In this document: positions 16,133-24,825 of the stretch, in pieces
How the letters are laid out: each line of letters begins with the position of its first letter
Position numbering within the stretch: the first letter of the stretch is position 1
DNA from: Halocatena salina
GTDB taxonomy: Archaea; Halobacteriota; Halobacteria; Halobacteriales; Haloarculaceae
DNA length: 64,000 bases
NCBI RefSeq assembly: GCF_023115355.1
Contig: NZ_CP096021.1
Coordinates: forward strand, 310,001-374,000
Direction of reading: 5' to 3'
The notes under the pieces: generated by a model
The model's input: the letters and a program-made list of their open reading frames with translations, nothing else
Database searches by the model: none
Told to the model about the DNA's origin: nothing
Made by a program: the position numbers and the translations under genes

Positions 16133-18133
16133 ATGTCCGATCGAATAGTTGGCGTTGACGTGGGCGGGACGTTTACCGACGTAGCGTTGTTGGTCGGGAG
16201 TGAACTCATCACGGCCAAGGTACCGAGCACTGAAGATCAAAGCGAAGGAGTGATAGCTGGCATCGAAAAGGCCTGTGAAGACGCCGGTATCACTCCCGAC
16301 GAGCTTGAGGCGTTCTCGCATGCGATGACCGTTTCGGTCAACGCGCTCCTCGAAGAAGCGGGTGCAAAAACCGCACTCGTCACCACGGAAGGGTTTCGGG
16401 ACGTGCTTGAGATCGGTCGCCAGGATCGTCCCTCGTTGTACGATCTGCAAGCGGATAAGCCGATGCCGCTTGTTCCTCGGCGTCGTCGGTACGAAGTGGC
16501 CGAGCGGACGACGACAGGGGGAATCGAACAGTCCGTAGACGAAGACGACGTTCGACGGGTGGCCAAAGAGATACACCAAGACGGTGTGGAGGCAGTCGCC
16601 GTATCGCTCCTCCATGCGTACGCCCACCCCGAGAACGAACAGCGAGTCGTGCAGACACTCCGAGAGGAACTCGATGTTCCCGTTTCTGCATCACACGAGG
16701 TCTTAGCGGAGTTCCGAGAATACGAGCGCACCTCGACGACTGTCGTCGACGCGTACGTCAGACCCTCGATCGATCGGTATATTGGCCATCTTTCCGAGAA
16801 GGCATCCGAGACTGGCGTTCCTCATCCCCGGATTATGCAGGCCAATGGGGGAATTACGGACGCGGAAACAGTTCGACAGCACGCCGTTCTAACTGTCCTC
16901 TCCGGTCCTGCCGCAGGGGTCGTCGGTGCAAGCGCGATGGCCGATGGGGCAGTCAACAAATCGAAGTCGGGGCTCGTCACGTTTGATATGGGCGGAACGT
17001 CGAGTGATGTCAGTCTCGTTCGGGATGGTGACGTCGAGCGAACGACAGAAGGTTCCATCAACGATCGACCGATCAAAACGCCACTAGTCGACATCGAAAC
17101 CGTCGGTGCGGGCGGTGGGTCGATCGCGTGGATCGACTCTGGCGGCGCTCTCAGAATTGGTCCTCGTTCGGCGGGTGCCGAACCAGGGCCTGCCTGTTAT
17201 GACCGGGGCGGTACTGAGCCGACAGTTACGGACGCCAATCTCGTCCTCGGATACATCGGATCTACCACCAGCCTCGGGGGAGAATTATCGCTCAACGAGC
17301 AGGCAGCCCATGATGCGTTAGCCGACCTTGCCGAGGAAGGGGGTATGGATGGACCAGTCGAAGCAGCTCAGGGTGTGTATCGCGTCGCCAACGCGAACAT
17401 GAGCCGAGCGATTCGGTCCGTAACTGTCGAGCGTGGGTTCGACCCACGCAAATTCGGACTCGTTGCATTCGGCGGTGCTGGACCGATGCACGCGGTCTCG
17501 ATCGCCGATACTCTCGATATGGACCGAGTGGTAATTCCCCGTGCTTCGGGGATTCTGTCAGCGTATGGGTTACTCGCTGCTGACGAAAAGCAGGATGCAG
17601 TCCGAACCTTCCGACGATCCCTCGATTCGATCGAACCTGACGACGTCGACACGGTTTATTCCGAATTGGAGGATGACGTCCTCACAGAGATCAGTGACAG
17701 GGCACGCGCCTCGATCGAATATTTTGCCGATCTCAGGTATGCTGGTCAGAGCTTCGAACTCACCGTTGCTGTCGGCGATTCATTCGATCCCCGAGACGCC
17801 AAACGCCGATTCGCGGAGGCCCACGAAGCCACCTATGGGTACCGAATGGACGAACCGATACACCTGATCAACTGTCGCGTTACGGCGACCGTTTCACGAG
17901 ACGAGCCTGAAATCGAATACCAGGCTAGCGGCGATCCGCTAAAGGGGACTCGAGATGCGACCTTCGGGGACGGCGTGTACGAGACGCCAGTATTTCACCG
18001 TGAGAAGTTGTCTCCTGCTCGGACAATCGACGGACCTGCCGTGATCGAACAGGATGAAAGCACCATCGTCGTTCCACCTGCATGGGACATCCGAGTCCGT
18101 GACGATGGTTCGCTAGTGTCCGAGGTGAAATGA
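16133..18133 (+). CDS. hyuA: Hydantoinase/oxoprolinase subunit A
   Basis: This 666-residue protein belongs to the HyuA/oxoprolinase-A family, which uses ATP to phosphorylate a cyclic amide (hydantoin, 5-oxoproline) or a ketone before the B subunit completes the reaction. The N-terminal Hydant_A_N domain begins VGVDVGGTFTDVALL. The central actin-like ATPase domain has FDMGGTSSDVSLV and GAGGGSIAWID, and the C-terminal part has VAFGGAGPMHAVSI. The length is at the family's usual size of about 680. It starts on the base after the transporter stop and overlaps hyuB by 4 bases. The sequence alone does not settle the substrate (N-methylhydantoin, oxoproline, acetone or acetophenone). Confidence 0.92.
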   Translation: MSDRIVGVDVGGTFTDVALLVGSELITAKVPSTEDQSEGVIAGIEKACEDAGITPDELEAFSHAMTVSVNALLEEAGAKTALVTTEGFRDVLEIGRQDRPSLYDLQADKPMPLVPRRRRYEVAERTTTGGIEQSVDEDDVRRVAKEIHQDGVEAVAVSLLHAYAHPENEQRVVQTLREELDVPVSASHEVLAEFREYERTSTTVVDAYVRPSIDRYIGHLSEKASETGVPHPRIMQANGGITDAETVRQHAVLTVLSGPAAGVVGASAMADGAVNKSKSGLVTFDMGGTSSDVSLVRDGDVERTTEGSINDRPIKTPLVDIETVGAGGGSIAWIDSGGALRIGPRSAGAEPGPACYDRGGTEPTVTDANLVLGYIGSTTSLGGELSLNEQAAHDALADLAEEGGMDGPVEAAQGVYRVANANMSRAIRSVTVERGFDPRKFGLVAFGGAGPMHAVSIADTLDMDRVVIPRASGILSAYGLLAADEKQDAVRTFRRSLDSIEPDDVDTVYSELEDDVLTEISDRARASIEYFADLRYAGQSFELTVAVGDSFDPRDAKRRFAEAHEATYGYRMDEPIHLINCRVTATVSRDEPEIEYQASGDPLKGTRDATFGDGVYETPVFHREKLSPARTIDGPAVIEQDESTIVVPPAWDIRVRDDGSLVSEVK

Positions 18134-19785
18134 GAATGAACGACGAAGACACAGCCATGGAATCTGATACGGAAGACGAGACTCACACGCGTAGTACAGA
18201 CGACATCGATCCCGTCACGCTCGAGATCCTTCGGAATCAGCTAGAGAGCGTCGCAGAGGAGATGGGCCACGTCCTCATTACAGGGGCGTACTCACCGAAT
18301 ATCAAAGAACGCCAAGACTGTTCAACCGCACTCTTCGACAGCGAGGGAAACATGGTAGCGCAAGCCGAGCATATCCCGGTCCATCTAGGAGCGATGCCCG
18401 ACGCGGTTGATGTGGTGATGGACAAAGATCCGAGGCCGGGAGATGTCTTCATCGTCAACGATCCGTTCGAGGGCGGGACGCATCTCCCTGACATCACACT
18501 CGTTTCCACCATCGCGCCAGAGGATGAGGTCATCGGGTTCGCCGTTTCGCGGGCACACCATGCGGACGTCGGTGGGAGTACGCCGGGAAGCATGCCACCA
18601 GGAGCCAGAGAAGTTTATGAGGAGGGACTACGACTCCCGGCCGTTCGTCTCGTCGACGGCGGGGAGCCAAACGACGAGGTCCACGAGTTACTCTTGGCCA
18701 ACGTCAGAACCCCGGACGAGCGACAGGCAGATCTTCGAGCCCAACGAGCTGCGAACGATCGTGCCGAAGAACGGATCGCGGAACTCCTCGACGAACACGG
18801 GTCATTGTTGCTAGACGCCTTCGATGCAGTCATCGCCTATTCGCGCGAGCGTATCGAATCCGAACTGGCGGAACTCCCGGATGGCGAGTATCGTGCGAGA
18901 GATATACTAGAAAGTGATGGGGTGACGAACAACAAAATTCCCATCGAGGCCACAGTTACTATCGAAGAGAGTTCCATAGCAGTCGATTTCTCCGGAACGG
19001 CCGAGCAGGTCCCTGGAAACCTCAATGCCCCTCTGTCCGTGGCAAAGAGCGCGGTGTACTTCGTTGTCCGCGCAGTAACTGATCCCGAGATCCCACCCAA
19101 TCACGGTTGCTACGAACCAGTAACCGTCTCCGCGCCGGACGGCACCGTTCTCAACCCCTCCCCGCCTGCTGCTGTCGTCGGAGGGAACGTAGAGACCAGC
19201 CAACGGGTCACAGACGTCGTCCTGGAAGCACTCGCACACGCGATTCCGGATCGGGTTCCAGCTGGCGGTCAAGGTACAATGAATAACCTGATCATCGGTG
19301 ATCGAACCGGCGAATTCACCTATTACGAAACGATCGGTGGGGGATTCGGCGCGAGACCTGACAAGGACGGTATGGATGGGGTTCAGGTAGGGATGACCAA
19401 CACGCTCAATACACCGATCGAAGCGATGGAGATCGAATATCCGTTGCACCTAGAGAAGTATGCGCTCCGGAAATCGAGCGGTGGAGAGGGCCGTTATCGC
19501 GGTGGCTTAGGCCTAGAGAGGTCGGTAACCGTCGAGACGGATGCGACCGTATCGTTGCTTACCGAACGACGACGGACTGCACCCGCTGGTGTCGATGGGG
19601 GCAACGATGGGGCTACTGGGGAGAATCTCATCGATGGCGAGAGCGTTCCGTCGAAGGCTTCGATCGATGTAAGTGCCGGGACCACAGTGACGATACTCAC
19701 GCCCGGCGGTGGTGGACACGGAAATCCGGACGAACGTGCTCAGGCGGCGAGAGAGCGAGACCGTCGTGATGGGAAGATGGAGTAA
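18130..19785 (+). CDS. hyuB: Hydantoinase/oxoprolinase subunit B
   Basis: This is the 551-residue partner of hyuA; the two form a heteromeric ATP-dependent amidohydrolase or carboxylase. The family core is clear: DPVTLEILRNQLESVAEEMG, NDPFEGGTHLPDI, RAHHADVGGSTPGSMP (His pair likely in the active site), NLNAPLSVAKSAVYFVVR, and a Gly-rich C-terminus GGGFGARPDKDG and GGGGHGNP. The ATG at 18130 overlaps the hyuA stop. A second ATG at 18136 is possible and would remove only two residues; the first 20 residues are acidic and variable in either case. The stop overlaps the start of the racemase-like gene (TAATG). Confidence 0.92.
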   Translation: MRMNDEDTAMESDTEDETHTRSTDDIDPVTLEILRNQLESVAEEMGHVLITGAYSPNIKERQDCSTALFDSEGNMVAQAEHIPVHLGAMPDAVDVVMDKDPRPGDVFIVNDPFEGGTHLPDITLVSTIAPEDEVIGFAVSRAHHADVGGSTPGSMPPGAREVYEEGLRLPAVRLVDGGEPNDEVHELLLANVRTPDERQADLRAQRAANDRAEERIAELLDEHGSLLLDAFDAVIAYSRERIESELAELPDGEYRARDILESDGVTNNKIPIEATVTIEESSIAVDFSGTAEQVPGNLNAPLSVAKSAVYFVVRAVTDPEIPPNHGCYEPVTVSAPDGTVLNPSPPAAVVGGNVETSQRVTDVVLEALAHAIPDRVPAGGQGTMNNLIIGDRTGEFTYYETIGGGFGARPDKDGMDGVQVGMTNTLNTPIEAMEIEYPLHLEKYALRKSSGGEGRYRGGLGLERSVTVETDATVSLLTERRRTAPAGVDGGNDGATGENLIDGESVPSKASIDVSAGTTVTILTPGGGGHGNPDERAQAARERDRRDGKME

Positions 19786-20471
19786 TGGCACGGATTGGAC
19801 TCGTGGTCCCCTCTTCGAACACTACTGCAGAACCCGAGTTCCGTGCAATGGTTCCGCCGGACAGCACCGTCCACGCCGCTCGAATGCCCCTCGAAGACGT
19901 TACTGCCGATCAGCTCAGTGAGATGGCAGATGGAGCGGAGAAAGCGGCTGAGCTACTGTCCCACGCAGACATCGACGGTGTGGCATACGCATGTACCACG
20001 GGCAGTCTCCTCCACGGGAGAGGCTTCGACGCCGAGTTGGAATCGCGGTTGTCAGAGTTAACGGGAACTCCCGCGGTGGCGACCGCCCTTTCGGTAACGC
20101 GAGCACTAACTGCGCTCAATGTGGAAACGTTAGCCGTCGTAACTCCCTACGCATCGGAACTCGATGAATTGGAACGGGCGTATCTCACCGAATCGGGATT
20201 CAGTGTGAGATCTATTGATGGGCGGGGACTCGTCGATAACACCGAAATAGGAAGCCTCACTGCTGTCGAGGCGGAACAGCAGGTTCGTTCGTCGCTCTCC
20301 GACGAATCCGACGTCGATGGGATTTTCATTTCTTGTACGAATTACCGATCACTTTCGGCATTGGCCACTCTCGAGGGGTATTTCGACATTCCGGTGGTCT
20401 CTAGTAATGCAGCAACGATGTGGGATCTCAGTAATCGATTGGGTGTCAGTCTGAAACACTGTCCAGTTTAG
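19785..20471 (+). CDS. Asp/Glu-racemase superfamily enzyme (maleate isomerase / arylmalonate decarboxylase-like)
   Basis: The 228-residue protein has the two-cysteine plan of this superfamily: Cys70 in VAYACTTGSLLHG and Cys184 in FISCTNYRSLS. The N-terminus GLVVPSSNTTAEPEF matches the substrate-carboxylate loop of maleate cis-trans isomerases and arylmalonate decarboxylases. Members racemise hydantoins or amino acids, isomerise maleate or decarboxylate malonates. As the last gene of the transporter-hyuA-hyuB operon, it probably prepares or finishes the hydantoinase substrate. The final codons (KHCPV and the stop) come from the terminal repeat of an IS6 relic, so the native C-terminus seems replaced. 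It is slightly shorter than the usual 240-250 residues, and activity is uncertain. Confidence 0.85.
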   Translation: MARIGLVVPSSNTTAEPEFRAMVPPDSTVHAARMPLEDVTADQLSEMADGAEKAAELLSHADIDGVAYACTTGSLLHGRGFDAELESRLSELTGTPAVATALSVTRALTALNVETLAVVTPYASELDELERAYLTESGFSVRSIDGRGLVDNTEIGSLTAVEAEQQVRSSLSDESDVDGIFISCTNYRSLSALATLEGYFDIPVVSSNAATMWDLSNRLGVSLKHCPV

Positions 20472-21160
20472 TACCTCCTCGACCGGCGTTTTTCCGTCGA
20501 GCGATTGGTGCGGTCTTCGCTGGTTGTAGTAGTGTACGAACTGTTCGAACCATTCGCGTGCGCTCAACCGATTGCCGACCCATGAGTTATGGAAGCGGTC
20601 GATGCGCATTGTGAGGGTGTGAAACCACGTTTCGATGAGGTTTTGGTCGGTGTAGTCCACCCGACCGTTCAATCTCAATCGAGCAAGGGCAGTCCGATAG
20701 CCGAATTGATCGACGAGAAACACAGCATCCGAAAGACCGTGTTTCTCGCGGAGGCCATGCAGAAACGCAGTCACCGATCGGTGCCATGCCATCCGAACAA
20801 CTGGACGTCGAGAATCAACGTCGTATTGAGATCAATTGTAGCAGACAACCGAGACCGCTTACCGCTGATCGTGATAACAGTTTCGTCGTCGGCGATCCGC
20901 TTCGTCTGCGTCTCAGACGGGCCAACACTATCAGATAACCGATGTACTCACTGAAAGATCGCTTGATACGAGCGCTCCACGCCGAACAGCCGAAGAATCC
21001 TTTTGGCACCCTAAGCGAACAACCGGTCGAGTGGAGGCGGACGGCGAACGCTCCCAAGCTTCTTCTAAATCCACGTCACAGCACTCGATGAGCAGGTCCG
21101 CAATCATCCGAAATGACAGTTCAAGGATCTGTTCGTTTCTCAAACTGGCTTAACTAGACA
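20457..21160 (-). mobile_element. Decayed IS6-family insertion sequence
   Basis: On the minus strand a DDE transposase can be followed through several frames. An N-terminal piece reads RLFGVERSYQAIFQWVHRLS. The first catalytic Asp is in KRIADDETVITISGKRSRL. The second is in GLREKHGLSDAVFLVDQFGY. The catalytic Glu is in NLIETWFHTLTMRIDRFHNS. The end is YYNQRRPHQSLDGKTPVEEV. The frames change near 20780 and 20960, so no full protein is made. The left edge CACTGTCCAGTTTAG and the right edge (on the opposite strand TATTGTCTAGTTAAG) match at 11 of 15 positions and look like eroded terminal repeats. The element abuts the racemase-like gene and supplies its stop codon. Confidence 0.75.
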
Positions 21161-21202
21161 ATACCACTGGGGATTTCATTCCAAAGCTCTTATAGTACCA
21201 GT

Positions 21203-21217
21203 ATAGCATGATGCTAT
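21203..21217. promoter_or_regulatory. Palindrome directly before the start of the unknown gene
   Basis: ATAGCAT-G-ATGCTAT is a perfect 7-base-arm palindrome ending one base before the ATG at 21219, with TATAGTA about 12 bases further upstream. It could be an operator or a translational hairpin. Confidence 0.4.
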
Positions 21218-21218
21218 C

Positions 21219-21830
21219 ATGGTTGTCCTATCGAACGCAGACGCAACTGTCGTTGCTTCCCTCCGGCACGAGTTCGAGACGATGGGCGAATTCTATCCGG
21301 AGGGAGGAAACAGCGCCGTCACTGTGGACCCAGCTGCTGTCATTGAGCGGTCTGCAGACGAGGAGCGTCGTGACTCGATCTTCTACTCGCCGGTGATGGG
21401 ACGGTTCATGGACTGGGGGTTCAGTCTCTCCTGTCGACTTCTCGATCCGTTTCCACAGGAGGCCGCCCACGTTGTGTCAGAGTTGACGCCGTATGCCACA
21501 CTGGTCGTCGAGCGATTACTGCAGACGTGGGCCGAGGTGGACTTTGAAAGCTATCATCCTGACGATGACGTATGGGTGTCCGGGAGTGTGACGGATGCTG
21601 CTGCTGCCAAACGAGCCCGGGAGCAATACGCGGAATTGTATGGCGAACAACCGCCGGACAGCTATTATTTGAGCCTCATTGAAGCTGACGAAGAAGTCAT
21701 GGATATCGATATGAAGGTGTATTCGGGGACGTATGATTCGGCGGACGCCTTCCGCCAACGATGTCGAGAGAGGGAGACAGCATTATATCATATCGACACC
21801 ACTGACCCGGAACTGATACAGCTCTATTGA
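21219..21830 (+). CDS. Hypothetical protein, 203 residues
   Basis: I do not recognise this protein. It is acidic and soluble, with no signal peptide or membrane segment. Visible features are an N-terminal alpha/beta-like part (VVASLRHEFETMGEFYP), a middle helical segment (AAHVVSELTPYATLVVERLL) and an acidic C-terminal half with LIEADEEVMDIDMKVYSG and a charged helix. The coding bias and acidic composition fit a real haloarchaeal gene. The ATG at 21219 is preceded by a palindrome. Its neighbours are an IS6 relic upstream and recombinase debris downstream, which suggests acquisition with mobile DNA. Confidence 0.6.
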   Translation: MVVLSNADATVVASLRHEFETMGEFYPEGGNSAVTVDPAAVIERSADEERRDSIFYSPVMGRFMDWGFSLSCRLLDPFPQEAAHVVSELTPYATLVVERLLQTWAEVDFESYHPDDDVWVSGSVTDAAAAKRAREQYAELYGEQPPDSYYLSLIEADEEVMDIDMKVYSGTYDSADAFRQRCRERETALYHIDTTDPELIQLY

Positions 21831-22415
21831 GTGGCTCATCACTGTTCATGGTGGAGTTTCCCTAAAGGCCACGCGAGTCGCTCACGCATGTACTGTCGGC
21901 AGCTGACGACGCCGTTCTGGGGGGAGATACTGTTGTAGCACTACCTCAGCACTCGCGTTGCCCTGTTTTGCAGCGATCTCACTCCCGTCGGCGAGGATCG
22001 TCTCCGGGGTGGCTGAGTAGGCATCATACCAGAAGCGTCGGGCCATCTGTGGGATCGGCTTTTGGCCGTCGATCTCCATTGGAAGGTCAGTGCTGTCAGC
22101 GAGTTCGTCGAACACCACCTACGCAGCATCCGCCGTTTCGTGGAGTCTACGAGTACGTGACGACTACTCCCTCTCTGGTGAATATCACGTACTATCACGG
22201 CGCTAAAACGACTATCACGCCACAGCCGGACTATAAATCTGGATGGTTCAATGTGCAAGAGTCGTTACAAGTCGTTACAATGAGAGGGTGACAGGCTCAG
22301 AATCACTCCTCAACGACGCCGATGAGCAGCTTGGAGACAGCGCTGATACTCGTCACTCTCGTACATACCCTATACCTTGAGGGGATACTGTACTGGTCAT
22401 CAGACGTTCACGGAC
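21831..22415. other. Gap with recombinase debris and a small direct repeat
   Basis: Apart from the recombinase fragment listed separately, I see no gene. Two tandem copies of GTCGTTACAA lie at 22260-22279. The rest is featureless and falls downstream of the P-type ATPase, so it may include its terminator. Confidence 0.4.
21882..22118 (-). pseudogene. C-terminal fragment of a tyrosine recombinase (tentative)
   Basis: The 78-residue minus-strand frame contains RRFWYDAYSATPETILADGS and AAKQGNASAEVVLQQYLPPE. This resembles the segment after the catalytic core in haloarchaeal XerC/D-type recombinases, where a WYDAY..T box is followed by AxEQGSASxEVVLxNYL. The catalytic residues are not present, and the frame breaks near 22120. 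It is best read as the tail of a lost integrase. Confidence 0.4.
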
Positions 22416-24755
22416 TCATGCACTTGTCTCCTGGTCAGCGGCACTGCGCATACGTTCAGGAACGATCCGTGAGAGCCGTATCGCGTTCCCGGTGACCCCG
22501 AGGCTCATCCCCATATCGCCGACGATGACGGCGATCGCAACACTGACGTAGCCCAGTGGGACGCCGATCGCCAGCAGCGCCTTCGCGCCGAGGCTCGCCC
22601 AGATGTTCTGTTGGATAACGGTCCCGGCTTTATGCGACAGGGTGTAGAGATACGGCAGCTTCGAGAGATCGTCGGCCATCAGCGCGATATCGGCCGTTTC
22701 GAGTGCGGTATCCGTGCCGGCAGCCCCCATCGCAATACCCACCGTCGCGGTCGCAAGCGCAGGCGCATCATTCACGCCGTCGCCAACCATCGCAACCCCG
22801 CCGTACTCCTCACTCACCTCGTCGATGGCGTCGACCTTCTGCTCAGGGAGGAGTTCAGCCCGGTATTCATCGATCCCGACCTGCTCAGCGATCGCTCGGG
22901 CTGTTCCCTCGTTATCACCCGTGATCATGATCAGTTGCTCGATGCCCAGCTCGTGCAGTCGGTCGACCGCCGCTTTGGCATCCGGCCGTACTTCGTCTGC
23001 AATCGCAATCACACCCATCACCGATATCTCCGTTCCGACGACCACGACCGTCTTTCCGTCGGCTTGGAGGGCAGGGATCGTCTCGTCCGTGAGGTCGACG
23101 CAGCTGCCTTGGTCGCACTGGTTCTCGGCGTCGACGAGGACGCCTCCGTCGGTTGCGACGTGGGCGTGTGAGAGATCGGCATCGAGATCACCGAAGAGAT
23201 CCGGCTTCCCGGCGTAGTAGGTTGTCCCATCGATGTCGGCCTGAATGCCCTTGCCGGTAATACTCTTGAAAGCAGTCACCTCTGCAGGCGTCACATCCGC
23301 CTCGGTAGCCTGATCGAGAATGGTGTCCGCGATTGGGTGTTCGCTCCGCTGTTCGAGCCCGCTTGCAGAGCGGAGGAGGTCCGCTTCGCTGTACCCGTTC
23401 AACGGCACAACGTCGGTGACGGTGAGTTCACCTTTCGTGAGCGTCCCCGTCTTATCGAAGGCGATGGCCTCGACGTCACCCATCGCCTCGAGATATTTCC
23501 CGCCCTTGATGAGGACGCCATTCTTTGCCGCGCTGGTAATGCCGGAGACGACACTTACTGGCGTTGAGATGACGAATGCGCACGGACAGGCGATCACGAG
23601 TAATGTAAGACCACGTATAAACCATCTCTGCCATGGCGCAGCGAACGCTAGTGGTGGAACCGCTGCGGTCAAAATTGCGGCCACAACGACAGCTGGTGTA
23701 TAGTAATCCGCAAATCGGTCCACGAACTGCTCACTTTCCGTTTTCTTTTGCTGGGCGCCTTGGACCATCTCGATGATCCGTGAGAGCGTGTTATCCGATG
23801 CCTCTGCCGTCACGGCGAGTTCGAGGTAGCCCTCTTCGTTGATCGTACCCGCGTACACCTCATCCGTCTCTGTTTTATCCGCGGGGACACTCTCGCCAGT
23901 GATCGGTGACTCATCGACCGCACTGGCTCCCTCGATGACAGTTCCATCCATCGGGATCTTCTCGCCCGGACGTACAACGACGATATCGCCAATATGAACA
24001 TCTTCGATGGGAACCGTTTCCTCATTGCCACCGTGACGAACGGTCGCTTCGTCGGGTGAGAGCTCCATCAGCTCACGCAAGGAGTTTCGAGCCCGATCCA
24101 TCGCGTAGTCTTCGAGGAGTTCCGCGATACTGAACAGGACTGCGAGTGTTGCCGCTTCAACGAAGTAGCCGATCCCCGTGGCAGCGATGATCGCAGTGCC
24201 CATCAGCAGATCGATATCGAGGCTCAGATTCCGGGCCGAGTAATACCCGCTGCGGACAACCGGAAGGCCACTACTCGCAATGGCAGCGAGGAGCAAAATG
24301 TCCACAAGCAGCACCTCGATGCCGAGAAGATTCCCAACAGTGACGTTCTGTGCTGTGAATAGAAACTTGAACAGGAGGCCGAGCGTCAGGAATCCTCCAC
24401 CGATCCACGTCTTGACCGCCCGCGCACTCGTCCAGATTGCCGACGGTGCTGCGACACCGCCGGCTGTGGCCTCCGAATCGTCGGCTAACCGCTCGGTGAC
24501 CTCGTACCCTGCGCCTTCGATTGCCTCGGTGATGGTCTGCTCTGAGGTCGTGTTCGGAGCGTAGCTGACCGTCACCGTTCCCGTGGTGGGCTGGAGATCA
24601 CGCTCGATGATCCCATCGATCCCCGCCAAACTCTTCTCGACTTTCTGTGCGCAGGAGGGACAATCCATGTTCGGTACGGAGAGTCGGAGTAGCCGGAGCT
24701 CCCCCTCGGGATCAGCGTCCGATGACTCACTCGTCTCCGATCGTGTACTCATCAC
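22416..24755 (-). CDS. Heavy-metal P1B-type ATPase (Zn/Cd exporter)
   Basis: This 779-residue ATP-driven metal pump sits in the cytoplasmic membrane. An N-terminal heavy-metal-associated domain carries NMDCPSCAQKV (Cys32, Cys35). The membrane CPC motif is in LLVIACPCAFVIS (about residue 388). The phosphorylation site FDKTGTLTKGEL lies near 432, the actuator motif is SPITGESVPADK, and the hinge is MVGDGVNDAPALA. The last helices have GDMGMSLGVTGNAIRLSR, the Asp-containing pattern of the Zn/Cd/Pb subgroup rather than the copper one. It lies 70 bases downstream of a Cys-rich HTH regulator on the same strand, with an inverted repeat between them. Efflux of zinc or cadmium under metal stress is the likely role. 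Confidence 0.9.
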   Translation of the reverse strand: MMSTRSETSESSDADPEGELRLLRLSVPNMDCPSCAQKVEKSLAGIDGIIERDLQPTTGTVTVSYAPNTTSEQTITEAIEGAGYEVTERLADDSEATAGGVAAPSAIWTSARAVKTWIGGGFLTLGLLFKFLFTAQNVTVGNLLGIEVLLVDILLLAAIASSGLPVVRSGYYSARNLSLDIDLLMGTAIIAATGIGYFVEAATLAVLFSIAELLEDYAMDRARNSLRELMELSPDEATVRHGGNEETVPIEDVHIGDIVVVRPGEKIPMDGTVIEGASAVDESPITGESVPADKTETDEVYAGTINEEGYLELAVTAEASDNTLSRIIEMVQGAQQKKTESEQFVDRFADYYTPAVVVAAILTAAVPPLAFAAPWQRWFIRGLTLLVIACPCAFVISTPVSVVSGITSAAKNGVLIKGGKYLEAMGDVEAIAFDKTGTLTKGELTVTDVVPLNGYSEADLLRSASGLEQRSEHPIADTILDQATEADVTPAEVTAFKSITGKGIQADIDGTTYYAGKPDLFGDLDADLSHAHVATDGGVLVDAENQCDQGSCVDLTDETIPALQADGKTVVVVGTEISVMGVIAIADEVRPDAKAAVDRLHELGIEQLIMITGDNEGTARAIAEQVGIDEYRAELLPEQKVDAIDEVSEEYGGVAMVGDGVNDAPALATATVGIAMGAAGTDTALETADIALMADDLSKLPYLYTLSHKAGTVIQQNIWASLGAKALLAIGVPLGYVSVAIAVIVGDMGMSLGVTGNAIRLSRIVPERMRSAADQETSA

Positions 24756-24787
24756 TAGGAGAGATGAATCGATGCCTCATATGGCTT

Positions 24788-24805
24788 AGTTGGCGCACGC
24801 CAACT
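24788..24805. promoter_or_regulatory. Perfect inverted repeat between regulator and metal ATPase
   Basis: AGTTGGCG-CA-CGCCAACT, an 8-base-arm palindrome. It lies 33 bases before the ATPase start and 20 bases after the regulator stop. It could be an operator for the metal-responsive regulator or a terminator-like hairpin separating the two genes. The short spacing favours an operator or attenuator. Confidence 0.5.
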
Positions 24806-24825
24806 CTGCGGTAGCGGTGGCTCAC

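Noticed and set aside
15761-16627. 288-residue minus-strand open frame
   Set aside because: It is antisense to the Nramp-like gene and hyuA, has a Cys/His/Arg-rich non-haloarchaeal composition and spans a gene junction.
18907-19449. 180-residue minus-strand open frame
   Set aside because: Shadow of hyuB, whose sequence is conserved throughout.
22260-22279. Tandem GTCGTTACAA copies as possible iterons or CRISPR
   Set aside because: Only two 10-base copies with no spacer and no neighbouring replication or cas gene.
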